Positions 1 through 10,149 of a stretch of DNA of 64,000 nt are shown here, one piece after another. The DNA is taken from contig NW_003314262.1 in the NCBI RefSeq assembly GCF_000143415.4, forward strand, positions 1,630,317-1,694,316, written 5' to 3'. This DNA is from Selaginella moellendorffii (Eukaryota; Streptophyta; Lycopodiopsida; Selaginellales; Selaginellaceae). Position 1 is the first letter of the stretch. Each line of letters opens with the position of its first letter. A model generated the notes under the pieces. It saw only the letters and a program-made list of their open reading frames with translations. It was not told the origin of the DNA and ran no database searches. The position numbers and the translations under genes are program-made.

Positions 1-1830
1 GTCGAGCGATTCTCTCGTTCCGTGGCTCTTTTCAAGCTGCGCCGCCTTCACCCAGATGCTCTTCTTCCCGGGAAACGCAGCCAGAGCATGAGCGTAGATA
101 GCTCTCGCCGTCTCGATCGAGCCCCGCTTCCGGCACTCGTCCGCGTCCGCCACCCACGTCCGCTTCTTGTCCTCCTCCTCCACACCGATCCCGATGGTGC
201 TCCTCACGATCGCCACGCACGTCGCCGCCGACCCGGCCCTCTCCGCCGCCTCCGCCTCCTTCATCCAAAACTCGCGGTCGATCACCACCCCGACCCGCTG
301 GAGAGATCGTATCGCGCGGTCGATGATGCCTTCCACGCGCGAAACGTTCCCCTGTGCCTCCTCCAGCTTCGCCGCAGCGATCCAGATTGTTGGCTCCGTT
401 GGCAGCGCCTCGCGAGCTCGGTTGAGCACCACCCTCGCCTTGTCGTAAGTTTCCAGCCGCGCAAGCGCTAGCCAGAGCTCGACGTGGAGACGGCAGCACT
501 CGGTAGCGCGAGCCAGTAAGATCCTCGCTTCGTCCTCGTTCGCCAGCTCCACCACCGCCTTCCACAGCCGGACCGAGTCGGGTATAAACTCGAGTCCCTT
601 GCGAAGAACACGGCTCTTGGCGGCGTTTTCCACCTCGAGCCGCGCAGCCGCCATCCACAGCTTCACGGACGTCGGGATGGACTTCACCGCCATGGCGATC
701 ACTTTTTTGGCCGCATCGCCGCTGGCCAGCCGGCAGGCCTCGAGCCAGACGTCCTCGTTCTTGGGACACTCCTCGCATCCCTTCTGGATGAAACTCCTCG
801 CAGCAGCGATCTTCCCCGCCACCTCTTCCAGCCGCGCGGCCGCGATCCACCCGGGAGCATGCTTTGGATTGGTCTGGATCACCGACTTGAGCAGCAACCT
901 CGCCTTCTTGATATCGGAGATCTCGGCGTCGCTCGTGATCTTCATACTCTTGAGATCGGTGAGGTATCCTTTCGGATCCACCACCGTGAGCCCACTCACC
1001 GAGTCGGACAGCCGATCCAGCTTGAGCGACAGAACAGTCCCCCGCCCCTCCCCGACCGCGGTAAGATCCGTCACCGGCGTCTGCGACCACGGTGTCTCCG
1101 CGCCGCCGGCAGTAGCAGCGCCGCCAACTCCAGCGGCGGCGCGGCTGCGAGGATCCAGCGCAGTGACGTGCTCCTTCTCCTGCCGAGCCTTTTCCAGCAG
1201 CGTGTCCGGCGCGGGCACAAAGCTCTCAAACCGCCTCTTCTTGTTCCTGGAAGAGTAGTCGCCAACCTCGGGGATGTTTTCCCACTCCTCCGCCGGAAGA
1301 TCCAGCAGCGTCCTCTTCACGTCCGCGAACTGCTCCGTGATCTTGGGATTGGAAGCTCGGTACTGCTCGATCACCAGCTTGAGCCGCGCCTCCCGCCGGT
1401 CCTTGCGCCGCGAATCCATCCTCTTGTCCACGCTCTCCCATATCTGGTCGGGCTCCTTGTCGTCCTCGTCATACTCACCCGTCGCGAAGAGCCCCACATC
1501 GTTGCCCTCGAATTCATCGAATTTCTGGTTCTCATCGTAGCCCTTGTCGTCGGCATCGTCGTCGTCGTCTACCGCCGCCGCTGCCGCCGCTCCTCCGCCA
1601 AGAGGTGGCGCCTTGCCTCTGCCGCGCCCGACGCCGCCGCCCGGCCCTGGAGCGCCGCCAATGGCGGTGGCCGACCTGTCGGGGAGATCCGGCGCTGCCC
1701 TGGCGGGGCCGATGTCGGATCGAGTGGTGAATCCGGTGGCGCCGCGCCCCAATCCGGCCACATAGTTGGGCGGCGGCTTGGCGTTGAGGAAATCCAAGCG
1801 GCCGCTCCTCGGCTGCACTGGGGCTTGCAT
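1..1830 (-). CDS. PRP6/STA1: Pre-mRNA-processing factor 6 / STABILIZED1 (5' part, runs off window)
   Basis: Core U5/tri-snRNP splicing factor that bridges U5 and U4/U6 in the nucleus. The frame from ATG at 1830 to base 1 is open for 610 codons with no intron, and the protein continues beyond the window. The N-terminus (residues 1-about 200) is the PRP1 N-terminal domain: it begins MQAPVQPRSGRLDFLN, then a Gly/Ala/Asp-rich stretch and the DEFEGNDVGLFATGEYDEDD segment typical of PRP6. From about residue 270 there are HAT/TPR-like helical repeats with the recurrent pattern of W followed by A-x-R/K-L-E (for example APGWIAAARLEE, KLWMAAARLEVE, TIWIAAAKLEEA). PRP6/STA1 proteins are roughly 900-1030 aa, so about 60 percent is present. 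Known of the family: Arabidopsis STA1 is needed for splicing under cold and heat. Function is called from similarity; the missing 3' part means integrity cannot be judged. Confidence 0.93.
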   Translation of the reverse strand, partial: MQAPVQPRSGRLDFLNAKPPPNYVAGLGRGATGFTTRSDIGPARAAPDLPDRSATAIGGAPGPGGGVGRGRGKAPPLGGGAAAAAAVDDDDDADDKGYDENQKFDEFEGNDVGLFATGEYDEDDKEPDQIWESVDKRMDSRRKDRREARLKLVIEQYRASNPKITEQFADVKRTLLDLPAEEWENIPEVGDYSSRNKKRRFESFVPAPDTLLEKARQEKEHVTALDPRSRAAAGVGGAATAGGAETPWSQTPVTDLTAVGEGRGTVLSLKLDRLSDSVSGLTVVDPKGYLTDLKSMKITSDAEISDIKKARLLLKSVIQTNPKHAPGWIAAARLEEVAGKIAAARSFIQKGCEECPKNEDVWLEACRLASGDAAKKVIAMAVKSIPTSVKLWMAAARLEVENAAKSRVLRKGLEFIPDSVRLWKAVVELANEDEARILLARATECCRLHVELWLALARLETYDKARVVLNRAREALPTEPTIWIAAAKLEEAQGNVSRVEGIIDRAIRSLQRVGVVIDREFWMKEAEAAERAGSAATCVAIVRSTIGIGVEEEDKKRTWVADADECRKRGSIETARAIYAHALAAFPGKKSIWVKAAQLEKSHGTRESLD

Positions 1831-2990
1831 TTCTTCCCCTGTCAAGAACCCTAAGATAGAGTGCCCTAAATTTTCTAGCATTTAAAACCTCTACATTCTT
1901 CTGTTTTGAGAATATTCTTAGAATATTAGTAATTGTTGGAAAATCTCATGCTTTGGCCGCAATGCACTGTTTTTCTTTCAATCACTAGGATTCAGTGTCA
2001 CATAGAATTTAGCTTGTGTAGATTCATGTTGTCAGTTTTTGTGGAACACGTTGATCAAAATCAGACAATCCACTTCTTATTTAATTATTTTTGTTACGCT
2101 TGTTTGTTTCATCTATAGATCTTCTATTACCTTTTCTGTATAATCTTCATGTTCTTGTTCTTTTAGCGGCTGGAAGGATTTCATGCTGCCCTGCCCCATG
2201 AAGTTAGAGCCTGTGTGATCTTGTCCATGGCATGAGAGCAATGACCTCGAGAGCTTTTTGAGCTTGTGCATAAGCAACAAGCATAAGTTTCACGAGACTA
2301 TATCCTCACCATGGAATTTGGTGTTTTCCTGGGGCTAGGAAACCAATCACATGTGAAAACAGTTTAAAATTTAAAATTCTTTAACTGACACTTCTAAGTT
2401 CTTTTTGTGAGTTGAGGACGAGAGGATGACATGAAACTCTAGGTGCTTTCATTTGAATGAAAATCCTTTCCTTTTCATGAACAAGAAGAGGGATCTCGCT
2501 CGAGATATAGTCTTTCTTCCCTGCACTGCACAAGCTAGGAAAGGTGGTAGCTTGAAACTCATCAGCAAAGTCTAGTCACTGTTCAAGTACTTCACCAACG
2601 GGATTGTGACAATCCTGAGGCTCATTCATGCATTGCAGGAGAGGACGCACTGAGTGTCATGGAAACAACACAAAAATCTCAAGGTGAATGTGATGAAAGT
2701 GTCTACTGTATAATGAAGGTGGTGTTGAAATTTTTTTCACAGGTATAGTCTCTTATAGTCTCTTTTGTGGCTTGTCTGTGTCACAAATCATGAGAAAGCA
2801 TCATGTAAGATTGTGGATTGTACTTTCATAAGATCTGCAGGAGTAAAGTTGGAAGCAGCTTGATTGTTTTTTTTTGGCACCAAATTAAATTTAATTTGGG
2901 AATTCTAAAGTTTATTTTTTAAAGGTTAGAACTCTCTTTAAATTATAGATTAACAAATAAAAATGATATATAAACTATAACACTAATACT
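1831..2990. other. Intergenic, AT-rich, no gene recognised
   Basis: Upstream of the PRP6 start. Contains the PRP6 promoter side and AT-rich sequence with scattered stops in all frames. No domain, RNA gene or clear repeat was recognised before the LTR-like sequence at about 2992. Confidence 0.5.
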
Positions 2991-2991
2991 A

Positions 2992-4252
2992 TGAGATCCA
3001 AGTATACAGCATATTAGTGTAGTGGGATCTTGGTAGTTAGATTGATTTTAATTCAGATCACTTGCTTTTATATATAAGCTAAGTTAATTAATATTCACAT
3101 TTCTATATTCTATACACTAACATTGGTGGAGATTAAGGGCAATTTTATTGTCTTTGAGGAGTGCTAGGATTTGGGATTTTAGTTTAAATTTAACTCTTGT
3201 ATTATTTAAATCTTCTTTTTCTTATAGCTTTTCTCACCTTATTCTTTATTGCTCTTTCCTTTTTGTTCATTTTTATGGTAGAGCAGTAGCCTCCTCCTCT
3301 GTTGACTGTGAAGCACTAATTGGTGCAATTACTTGATACTATGTAGTTACAATTAAAAAACACAATTAAACGGTTTAGTAAAATAGTTTTTTTGAACTTT
3401 TAAAAAGATGATCATGAAGTATATGAACTTTCAGCATTTGGATTAAGATGGTTATTTTCCATCTCTTTATTATGCATATGTCATAAAGGGGTAGAATTCT
3501 GTTAATGTTTCACTATATAAACTCTTATATGATCATGATCTAATACTACCAATGGAATTAGGTTTACCTTCGCAATTACCATGAATTGTTGATATTAAGT
3601 CATGGGATCAGTATTTAACAAGCATTCTTCCACTTGTTCGAGCAAAGTCTACCAAACATCTATGCCGTATACAAGTGGGACAATAACGGCACTACAACTC
3701 CCATCATCGTCCATCTATAAAATGCAAAGTGGATAACTTAGTGTTAATCTGTTTTCCTAATTTTATAATATATAGTTTATCTAAAGGGCTCTTTGCTTAG
3801 TGGAAAGGACTGTATTAAATGTTATAGCAAGTTGAAATGCAAGTTTATAAGGTTTGGCATGATGTCTAGCAAGTTAATTATCTAGAAATTATATATATAC
3901 AGTGGCTAAAACACTTCATACAAAGAGATCAAGGAAAATTGTCATCACTCATAGATCTACCAATGTCTCCTCTTGATGTTTTTTTAGATCCTGACCCATC
4001 CATGAGAAAACTTTGACAATCTTCCATCATTTTGAGAGGAGGGGATGATATGAGGTTTAAATGTATTGCTACGATGGATGTGAAGTCCAAATGTAGGCTA
4101 CAATGCTATATACTAATATTAGTGTAGTGGGATTTTAGTAGTTGTCAATTTGGTTTTAATTCGAACCATTAACTTCTATATATAAGCTATGGTTTTTAGG
4201 CTAATTAATATGCACATTTTTGTATTTCATTTCTATATTCCATGCACTCACA
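2992..4252 (+). mobile_element. Decayed Ty3/gypsy-type LTR element, copy A (internally deleted)
   Basis: A short LTR-like block at 2992-3122 recurs at about 4053-4252, both carrying the shared sequence TTAGTGTAGTGGGAT and ending near a CACTCACA-like terminus. The right copy follows a purine-rich tract (GAGAGGAGGGGATGA, 4032-4046), as expected for a polypurine tract before a 3' LTR. Between them, 3600-3960 translates with interruptions to an integrase C-terminal-like segment (frames reading WDQYLTSILPL and KYKVDDL-like text by comparison with copy B). No gag, protease or reverse transcriptase is visible, so most of the interior is deleted. Both strands are full of stops. The right LTR carries an extra insertion of about 38 bp that partly repeats its own start. 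Confidence 0.6.
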
Positions 4253-4884
4253 ATACTTAAATCAAGTATTAAAAAAATAGAAGGAACTATAGATATAAAG
4301 TACAATATATACCAAAACAGGAATAACACTAAAATAGGAGATAAGTAATAATAAATAATATTTAGTTAAATAAGATGCACAACAATTTTAGTTTTCTTTA
4401 AAAAATCTGGTTTTTAAATATACTATATGTGCTGGAGGTGGAAGTAAATTAAAACATATATTTTAAACCTAATAGCTTCAAATGGCCCACTAGATTAATC
4501 AACATCCTTTTGATACTACTAAGTGATAGTGCCACTAAAAGTTTATGAATTTCGGGACTGGAACTCAAGAGAAGACTGATTAAGTGGAGTGAGGCTAGGG
4601 CAGATTACCATTATCCAGCTCCTATAACCCCGTAATAATAATAAAATGATAATATTTTCCTTAATCATTATAAATGCCTAAAATTCAAAGAATATCATAA
4701 TAAATTTATTTAAATTGGCCAATGTCTATAAAATGCCAACTTTAGTGTTTTAGTTATGTTAGCAAAACAAAACAAACGCGGTGTAGTGGACATTTGGTCT
4801 ACTGGTGGTGTGAGAGGTACCCAATAATTGTCTGTGCACTGTACGTTTGTATGTATTTCCAAATTTTATTCTTGCCAAAATTGT

Positions 4885-5902
4885 TTACACCTTGGAGCCC
4901 AGCACAAGACCAGCAATTCCAAGGGCGAGAGCAACGCTTCCTCCATACTTCGTTCCAAACTCAGCAATGTTGGTGAAGGAATCGATGGCAGCATAGCCCT
5001 TTGCATAAATTTCCTTGCCCACGATGTTGTAGATGGCGCGAACTGGAGCAAGCACGGCCTGGTATGCGTATGGCAGGTACTCGGTTGCACCGACAGCATC
5101 AAAGATGGAGTCTAAGAACCACTCGCTGTGAGTGGATGCTAGAACATTGTTCACCATGATACTGCCAGAGAGAGTGAGTGGGTTGTAGAGGCCTAGCTTC
5201 TCAACCTTTGAGATTTCTGGAGAAGTAGCGCAGAATTGTTAGAAACATCCCACCAATATATATGCTTTTTGCTTTCCTTACCAGTGATTTTAGATGATTC
5301 CCACAGGGAATCTCCAACCTTGAGGTCCTCGGCTCTCTTGTACACGAGCTTCCCATTGACAGCAATGGGAACAAAGTGGCCTGCAGTGAGTTCCAACATG
5401 TTTGAAGCGCTATGCACTTGGAAAAACTTGGAGATGACATCAGCATCCTTGTGGCCGAATGCATACACATCTGAATAGATATTCTTGCCTACTGCAACCT
5501 GTGGAAAAGTTATACTTGGACAAGATTTGTAAATTTATGTGAAAGTATTCAACCTTGTCTCCGACATTAAGCTCCCTTACGAACTTAATTTCTCCATTAT
5601 ACATCTGAACAGTTGCATCTCCTATAATAGCTTGAAAATTGTAAGACAAAAAGTGAATTCACATGAACCCTACCTGGGAAGCATCCTGCCTTTGGAAGGG
5701 GTGGAGGGGGTCGAGTGCCTGGAGGAGGAGTTGCTGGAGTGGGAGGGGGAGTGCCTGGAGGGGGTGCAGTGCCTGGAGGAGTGGCTGGAGCGGGAGGGGA
5801 GGCAGGGGGTGGAGTGGGAGGGGCTGAAGTTTGTGCCACTGCAATGCTTGCAGCAAAGGCAATGAAAGAAGTCAGGAAGATTAGAGCATTGGTATAAGCC
5901 AT
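4885..5902 (-). CDS. Secreted Hedgehog-type Hint (Hog-like) domain protein with Pro-rich N-terminus
   Basis: Four exons: 5902-5674, 5621-5554, 5498-5282, 5216-4885; introns 52, 55 and 65 bp; 281 aa. Residues 1-23 form a signal peptide (ALIFLTSFIAFAASIAVA). Residues 25-71 are a Pro/Thr/Ala/Ser-rich tract with SP, AP and TP pairs, like hydroxyproline-rich or arabinogalactan proteins. Residues 74 to about 204 form a Hint fold: GCFPGDATV at the start with the catalytic Cys74, YSDVYAFGHKD, the TAGH motif (Thr137, His140), and LGLYNPLTLSG followed by VLASTHSEWF. Hint domains cleave themselves at the Gly-Cys bond by N-S acyl shift; in Hedgehog the product is attached to cholesterol. After Hint come about 75 residues ending in a hydrophobic tail (GGSVALALGIAGLVLGSKV), where Hedgehog has a sterol-recognition region. 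The gene sits between two gypsy copies. Whether the cleavage adduct is sterol, water or other is not known from sequence. Confidence 0.85.
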
Positions 5903-5968
5903 TAGAACAGAATTATGATATATCTAGCTAGCCCAAAACTGCTGCTTGCTAACACTCTAGAGCAAGCC

Positions 5969-5978
5969 ATTTTATAGC
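5969..5978 (-). promoter_or_regulatory. TATA box of the Hint-domain gene
   Basis: Minus-strand CTATAAAATG lies about 70 bp upstream of the ATG at 5902, a normal spacing for a plant core promoter with a short leader. It supports the chosen start. Confidence 0.55.
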
Positions 5979-6230
5979 ACAATGTAAGCATCTAATGTTT
6001 GGTTTCGTGCACCAAAAATTCAAACATAGTGCACATGGAGCTAGTGAATGGTGGTCCTAATTAAGACTATCATTTTCACCTATTTTGGTGAGATCCTAAA
6101 TACTATCCAGAAAGAAGCATGGAGAAACTTTCTTAATATGAGCATAATATCTAAAATCAAAATATTGTGAAAATTCTATTAGATTTAAAGAGGAAAGTAT
6201 TTTTATTAAAATAGATTTAAAATATTTTTA

Positions 6231-8090
6231 TGAGGTCCAAGTGTACGGCTATGATGCCATATATTAATATTAGCGTAGTAGAATTTTAATAACTATCAGA
6301 TTGGTTTCAATCTAGACCTTTTGCTCCTATATATAAATTAGGGGTTTTGTGTTAATTGATATGCACATTTTTATATTCTATTTCTATATTCTATGCATTC
6401 TCATTAGTGGAGATAAAGGGTAACTTTAATTATCCTTGAGGAGTATTTGAATTTAGGATTCTACTTTAGATTTAGCTTTTGTATTGTTGAGATCTCTTTT
6501 TTTTTTTATAGCTTTTTTCACCTTCTTCTTTTCTACTCTTTCCTTTTCATTCATCTTTATAGTAAAGTAGTAGTTTCCTCCTCTTTTGACTCGAGCAGTA
6601 GTTGTTGTAATTGTTTGATATTATGCAATTGTAATTGAACAATCAAACTCAATTGATAGTAACATTCACAACGCATGGTACAACTCCTCATACTCTTATT
6701 GCCAATCCTCAAGTCCAACTAGAGTTCTTCCATGGGAATATTAGGGATAATGTATACCATTGGTTTGATCACTTCATGATAATTGCCACATATTATTCTT
6801 GGGATGATACTCAATGTTTATGTGAATTTCCCATGTGTCTCCAAGGGATAGTGTTTCAATGGTACAATGGTTTAAGCGCAGCCACTCGTGAGGATTGAAG
6901 CATTTTCCAAAATGTCTTCAAATAAATATTTAGACATGCTGACAATTGTGACAGTGCCTTTTAACAATTGCATCCTTTTTATCAAGGGCCATTTGAGTTT
7001 GTGATGCAATTTGGCATTTGGTTCTAGAGCCTTTTACTTCATGTGAAGTTAAATATGTCGAAATGAATCAAATTGAGAATAGTTAGCATTTCGTTAAAAT
7101 TTTATAGAACTTATGAATGCACTTGCTCCAACCACCCTTGATTATGCTCTTCACTTGGCAACACAACGTTATAAGACATTGTCTTTTCCACTTTTTACTA
7201 CACATCCTTTACCTTCACAATATGTGGGAGATAATCCTATTTCAATGAAAGTTAATGCTATTATTTCCCAAGTTTAAGGATAAGGGCAAGGATAAGATCA
7301 TGGTTGTGATATTTGTTATTGGGCATATAATAAAGTTGGTCACATTAATTGGAGTTGTTAGTGTTTTTTGGATTAGTTCTATTTCCTAGGTGGAGACCTT
7401 GGCATCAACAATGTTTTATTGGTGAATGTTTAAATGAAGGTCCATGAGTTGATAATGCTATGTTGTGGGATCAATATTTAACAAACATTCTTCCACTTAG
7501 CCGAGCAAAGTTTGCTGAACACCTAAGTTGTGTACAAGTGAGACAACAATAGCATTATAACTCCCATCATCGTCCACCTATAAAGTACAAAGTGGATGAC
7601 CTGATGTTAGTTGATTTTCCCAATCTTATGGTATGTGATTTATCTAAAGGGCTCCTTACTCAATGGAAAGTACTATATTTGGTGTTGTGGCAAGTTAAAC
7701 CACAAATTTATAAGGTTTAGCATGACGTCCAACAAGTTGATTTTGCAAAAATTGTGTATATGCAATAGTTGAAACACTTTTTACAAAGGGATCAAGAATG
7801 ACTAACACCACCTATAAATCCATTGATGCCTCTTCTTGATGTTCTTTCAGATTTTGGCCCATCCATAAAAAAAACTTTAATAGTCTTCCATCATTCCGAA
7901 AAGAAGGGATGATGTGAGGTCTAAGTGTATAACTATGATACTGTATACTAATATTAGTGTAATGAGATTTTGGTAGCCATTAAAATTGGTTTCAATTCGA
8001 ACCATGTAAATAAGCTAGGATTTTTTGGCTAATTGATATGCACATTTCTATATTTTATTTCCATATTCCATGTACTCATAGTTTAAATTT
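6231..8090 (+). mobile_element. Decayed Ty3/gypsy-type LTR element, copy B (gag and integrase ends left)
   Basis: LTR-like blocks at 6231-6401 and about 7914-8090 match each other and those of copy A; the right one follows GAAAAGAAGGGATGA (7898-7912), a polypurine-like tract. At 6635-6898 an 87-codon open stretch has gag character: FFHGNIRDNVYHWFDHF, then WDDTQCLCEFPMCLQGIVFQW and YNGLSAATRED, matching the retrotransposon gag pattern with W-F-D and A/L-x-G-x-A-x-x-W-Y. From about 7465 to 7870 a broken frame matches the integrase C-terminal region, homologous to copy A (3600-3960). Protease, reverse transcriptase and the integrase core are missing. Confidence 0.65.
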
Positions 8091-8396
8091 GTTGTTTATA
8101 TTTATTTCTCAAATAAGCTTGCCACTATTAATTTTGGAACGCTTCATCATTTCTTTACCTTTCCTGGATAATAGGAATGCTGGTATGGACAAGCATTGAA
8201 AGCAAGAGAAACTCTGTAGCCAAGTGGAGCAAACTAGATGCTCCCAAGCCCTCTTAACACTCGCCCTTTCAAACTGCAGCAAGAGCTTCCTTGGAAGCTT
8301 CATTGCATGGATTCCAGTTGCAAAGCTTGGATTGCACCCTCTAAGGCCTGGCAGCCACTGATCCAAGCTTGCAGCTTCATTCAAATCATCAGCTTC

Positions 8397-9123
8397 CCTA
8401 GAACCATAGTTGCAGCTAGACATGCAAACGTTCAAATGCGTCCATGTTTAAATGCCGTTTAAAACGTTTTTTTCAGGACAATCAAACGTTTACATGTTAA
8501 AGCCTAAAATGATTAAGAAAACACTAATATTTACTAAAGACACTTTAATCTGATATTAAGTTTATAAAACCCATACTAAAACAAATGAAAGAAAAAGCCA
8601 TTTCGCTGTTCTGCTTGTCCCAGCACTGGACCAGCTCTCTGTGCTTGCCACCATAGATTCTGCTGCCCCCCTGAACCCTGTGCAGCTTGCTGCAGCAGAT
8701 GCCCATCATCGGCATCTGCTGGGTCTGCTAGCTCAAAATCGGAAAAACTGCTGCGAGGTTTTTTAAGAACTTCATAAGGGATCTCCCTCATTGCCTTGCA
8801 TGTTTTCACACCTCTTGCCTGAACTCCAGCAAGATGTGCTCGCACTCGCTCCGCTCCCCCAGTGTGAATCTCATGACAATACTTACATGTCCAGTGCCGC
8901 TCTGCTCGTATCACATGCTTCCAGCTCCAGCATTCGTGGCATCCTCCAATTCCTGCCATGACTACATGAACCCTGAAGAAACCCTAAAGAAACCCTAAAG
9001 AAACCTTTGTCTCTTTTCGCAAATAGTGCAAACGCGTTGGGAGTTTAGAACGGCATTTTTTAACGCGTTTAAAACGTTATGTTTTTTTAGTTTCATACGT
9101 TTTCCGGCAACTATGCCTAGAAC
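8397..9123. mobile_element. hAT-superfamily element with 8-bp target duplication
   Basis: The element spans 8405-9115 (711 bp). It starts CATAGTTGC and ends GCAACTATG, perfect 9-bp terminal inverted repeats, and is flanked by the identical 8-bp direct repeat CCTAGAAC at 8397-8404 and 9116-9123. An 8-bp target duplication is the hallmark of hAT. Subterminal regions are rich in AAACGTTT/AAACG motifs on both sides (8425-8490 and 9050-9100). Inside, on the minus strand, is a remnant of a BED zinc finger. The element is far shorter than an autonomous hAT (2.5-5 kb), so it is a deletion derivative. Confidence 0.85.
8576..8959 (-). pseudogene. BED-type zinc-finger remnant of hAT transposase
   Basis: 127 codons from ATG at 8959. 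Residues 1-65 read as a plant BED finger: HWTCKYCHEIHTGG with Cys-x2-Cys, then ERVRAHLAGV and VKTC, the pattern of the DNA-binding N-terminus of hAT transposases. After residue 70 a linker rich in Gln, Ala and Asp leads to a stop; no DDE catalytic domain or C-terminal dimerisation domain follows before the right terminal repeat. It could still bind the element ends but cannot catalyse transposition. Confidence 0.7.
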
Positions 9124-9411
9124 CATGCCATGAGCAAGCTGGCTGATCTGTAATCTGGTCCAGGCTAGCTCCACAACCATATTTATTTCATGCATGGATC
9201 GCCACTCACCAGTTGCCAATGATTCAACACGGCCTCCAGGAAGAAAATGCCCTCAGAAAACTCTAGGAGTTTATTCTGCACCCGAGGTTCCGTCTGTAAG
9301 TTTTGTACTTGTTGATGGTTTTTGTTTTTGTAAATTGATCGTGTAGCTCATGTCGGTTTTGAGACTCCCATAAGACTCCGGTCAGCTGACAATGCTAAGT
9401 GAACTTTCATA

Positions 9412-9737
9412 TTATTGATTCTTGCAATGCCTGCTCAGAGCTTCACAACTACGGCACAGGAAATGTGCAGTAAATGGCGGTAAATGTGCTCCATTGTTAT
9501 AGATCCCTGGCGATGCCACTGCAATAAAATCAGGTGGAAGCTCGCCGTTATCATGGAAAGCCAATTCTGGATTGTGAGACAAAGGAGAGAAGTCATCCTC
9601 ATAATGGTACAGTGAAAAGTTATCTTCTTACGCTCTTTTTGTTTTTGGTGCATACCTGTGTTGAGAATTCCCAGGCTTGGCGCCATCAAGACTACAGTGG
9701 CAATGGCAAGAGCAACAAAGCTTTTAGAAGCCATCAT
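9412..9737 (-). CDS. Small secreted protein, possible truncated DPBB (expansin-like/EG45-like)
   Basis: Two exons, 9737-9656 and 9566-9412, joined by an 89-bp intron with a pyrimidine-rich acceptor; 78 aa. Residues 1-about 24 form a signal peptide (SFVALAIATVVLMAPSLG). The mature part contains FIAVASPGIYNNGAHLPPF followed by two Cys, which resembles the start of a double-psi beta-barrel domain (expansin-like and EG45/natriuretic-peptide families usually have a VSPxLYxNGxxCG segment), but the CG pair is replaced and the protein stops before the rest of the barrel. A minus-strand TATA box about 50 bp upstream supports transcription. It may be a truncated gene or a small peptide of its own; the family call is weak. 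Confidence 0.4.
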
Positions 9738-9786
9738 GGAGGAAATACAAATGGGAGATGGAACTAAACGAGTGCATACACATTGT

Positions 9787-9796
9787 GTATTTATAC
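9787..9796 (-). promoter_or_regulatory. TATA box of the small secreted protein gene
   Basis: Minus-strand GTATAAATAC about 50 bp upstream of the ATG at 9737. Confidence 0.5.
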
Positions 9797-10149
9797 TCGA
9801 CCAAGTAACACTACTCTTACTCTACAGTGAGAATTTTCTTGCCAATACAGACTTTGGGAAAGAGTAGTGACGTGATCGCATTTCTTCTCTTGAAGCCATG
9901 AACTCCCACTTTGCCATGCAAGGTCACTACGTACCACGCAATTAAAGCTTGATAAAGACTTCAAAGAGTGTATTGGAAAGAAAGATAGAATCGAGAACAA
10001 GATAGCAAGATGTTTTATTCATCAATCCTCTTGATAGATCCTTTTATTAAGAGATTCTAGTTGACGCTGATAACTCCAACAGCTAGATATGCAAATCGGT
10101 TTAAAGGAATATTTATGAATATTCCTAATTTTTAATTTAATTATTATAG

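Noticed and set aside
32-1090. Long minus-strand frame of Gly/Arg/Glu-rich text over 32-1090
   Set aside because: It is a shadow of the PRP6 frame, which is open from 1830 to 1 and carries the recognisable repeats.
5597-5902. Pro-rich frame as a standalone extensin-like protein
   Set aside because: Splicing at 5674/5621 joins it exactly at CFPG-G-D to the Hint domain with correct GT-AG sites and phase.
8109-9219. Frames on both sides of the hAT element as one gene split by the insertion
   Set aside because: Removing the element and one target copy does not bring the two minus-strand frames (8109-8435 and 8995-9219) into the same phase, and neither resembles a known protein.
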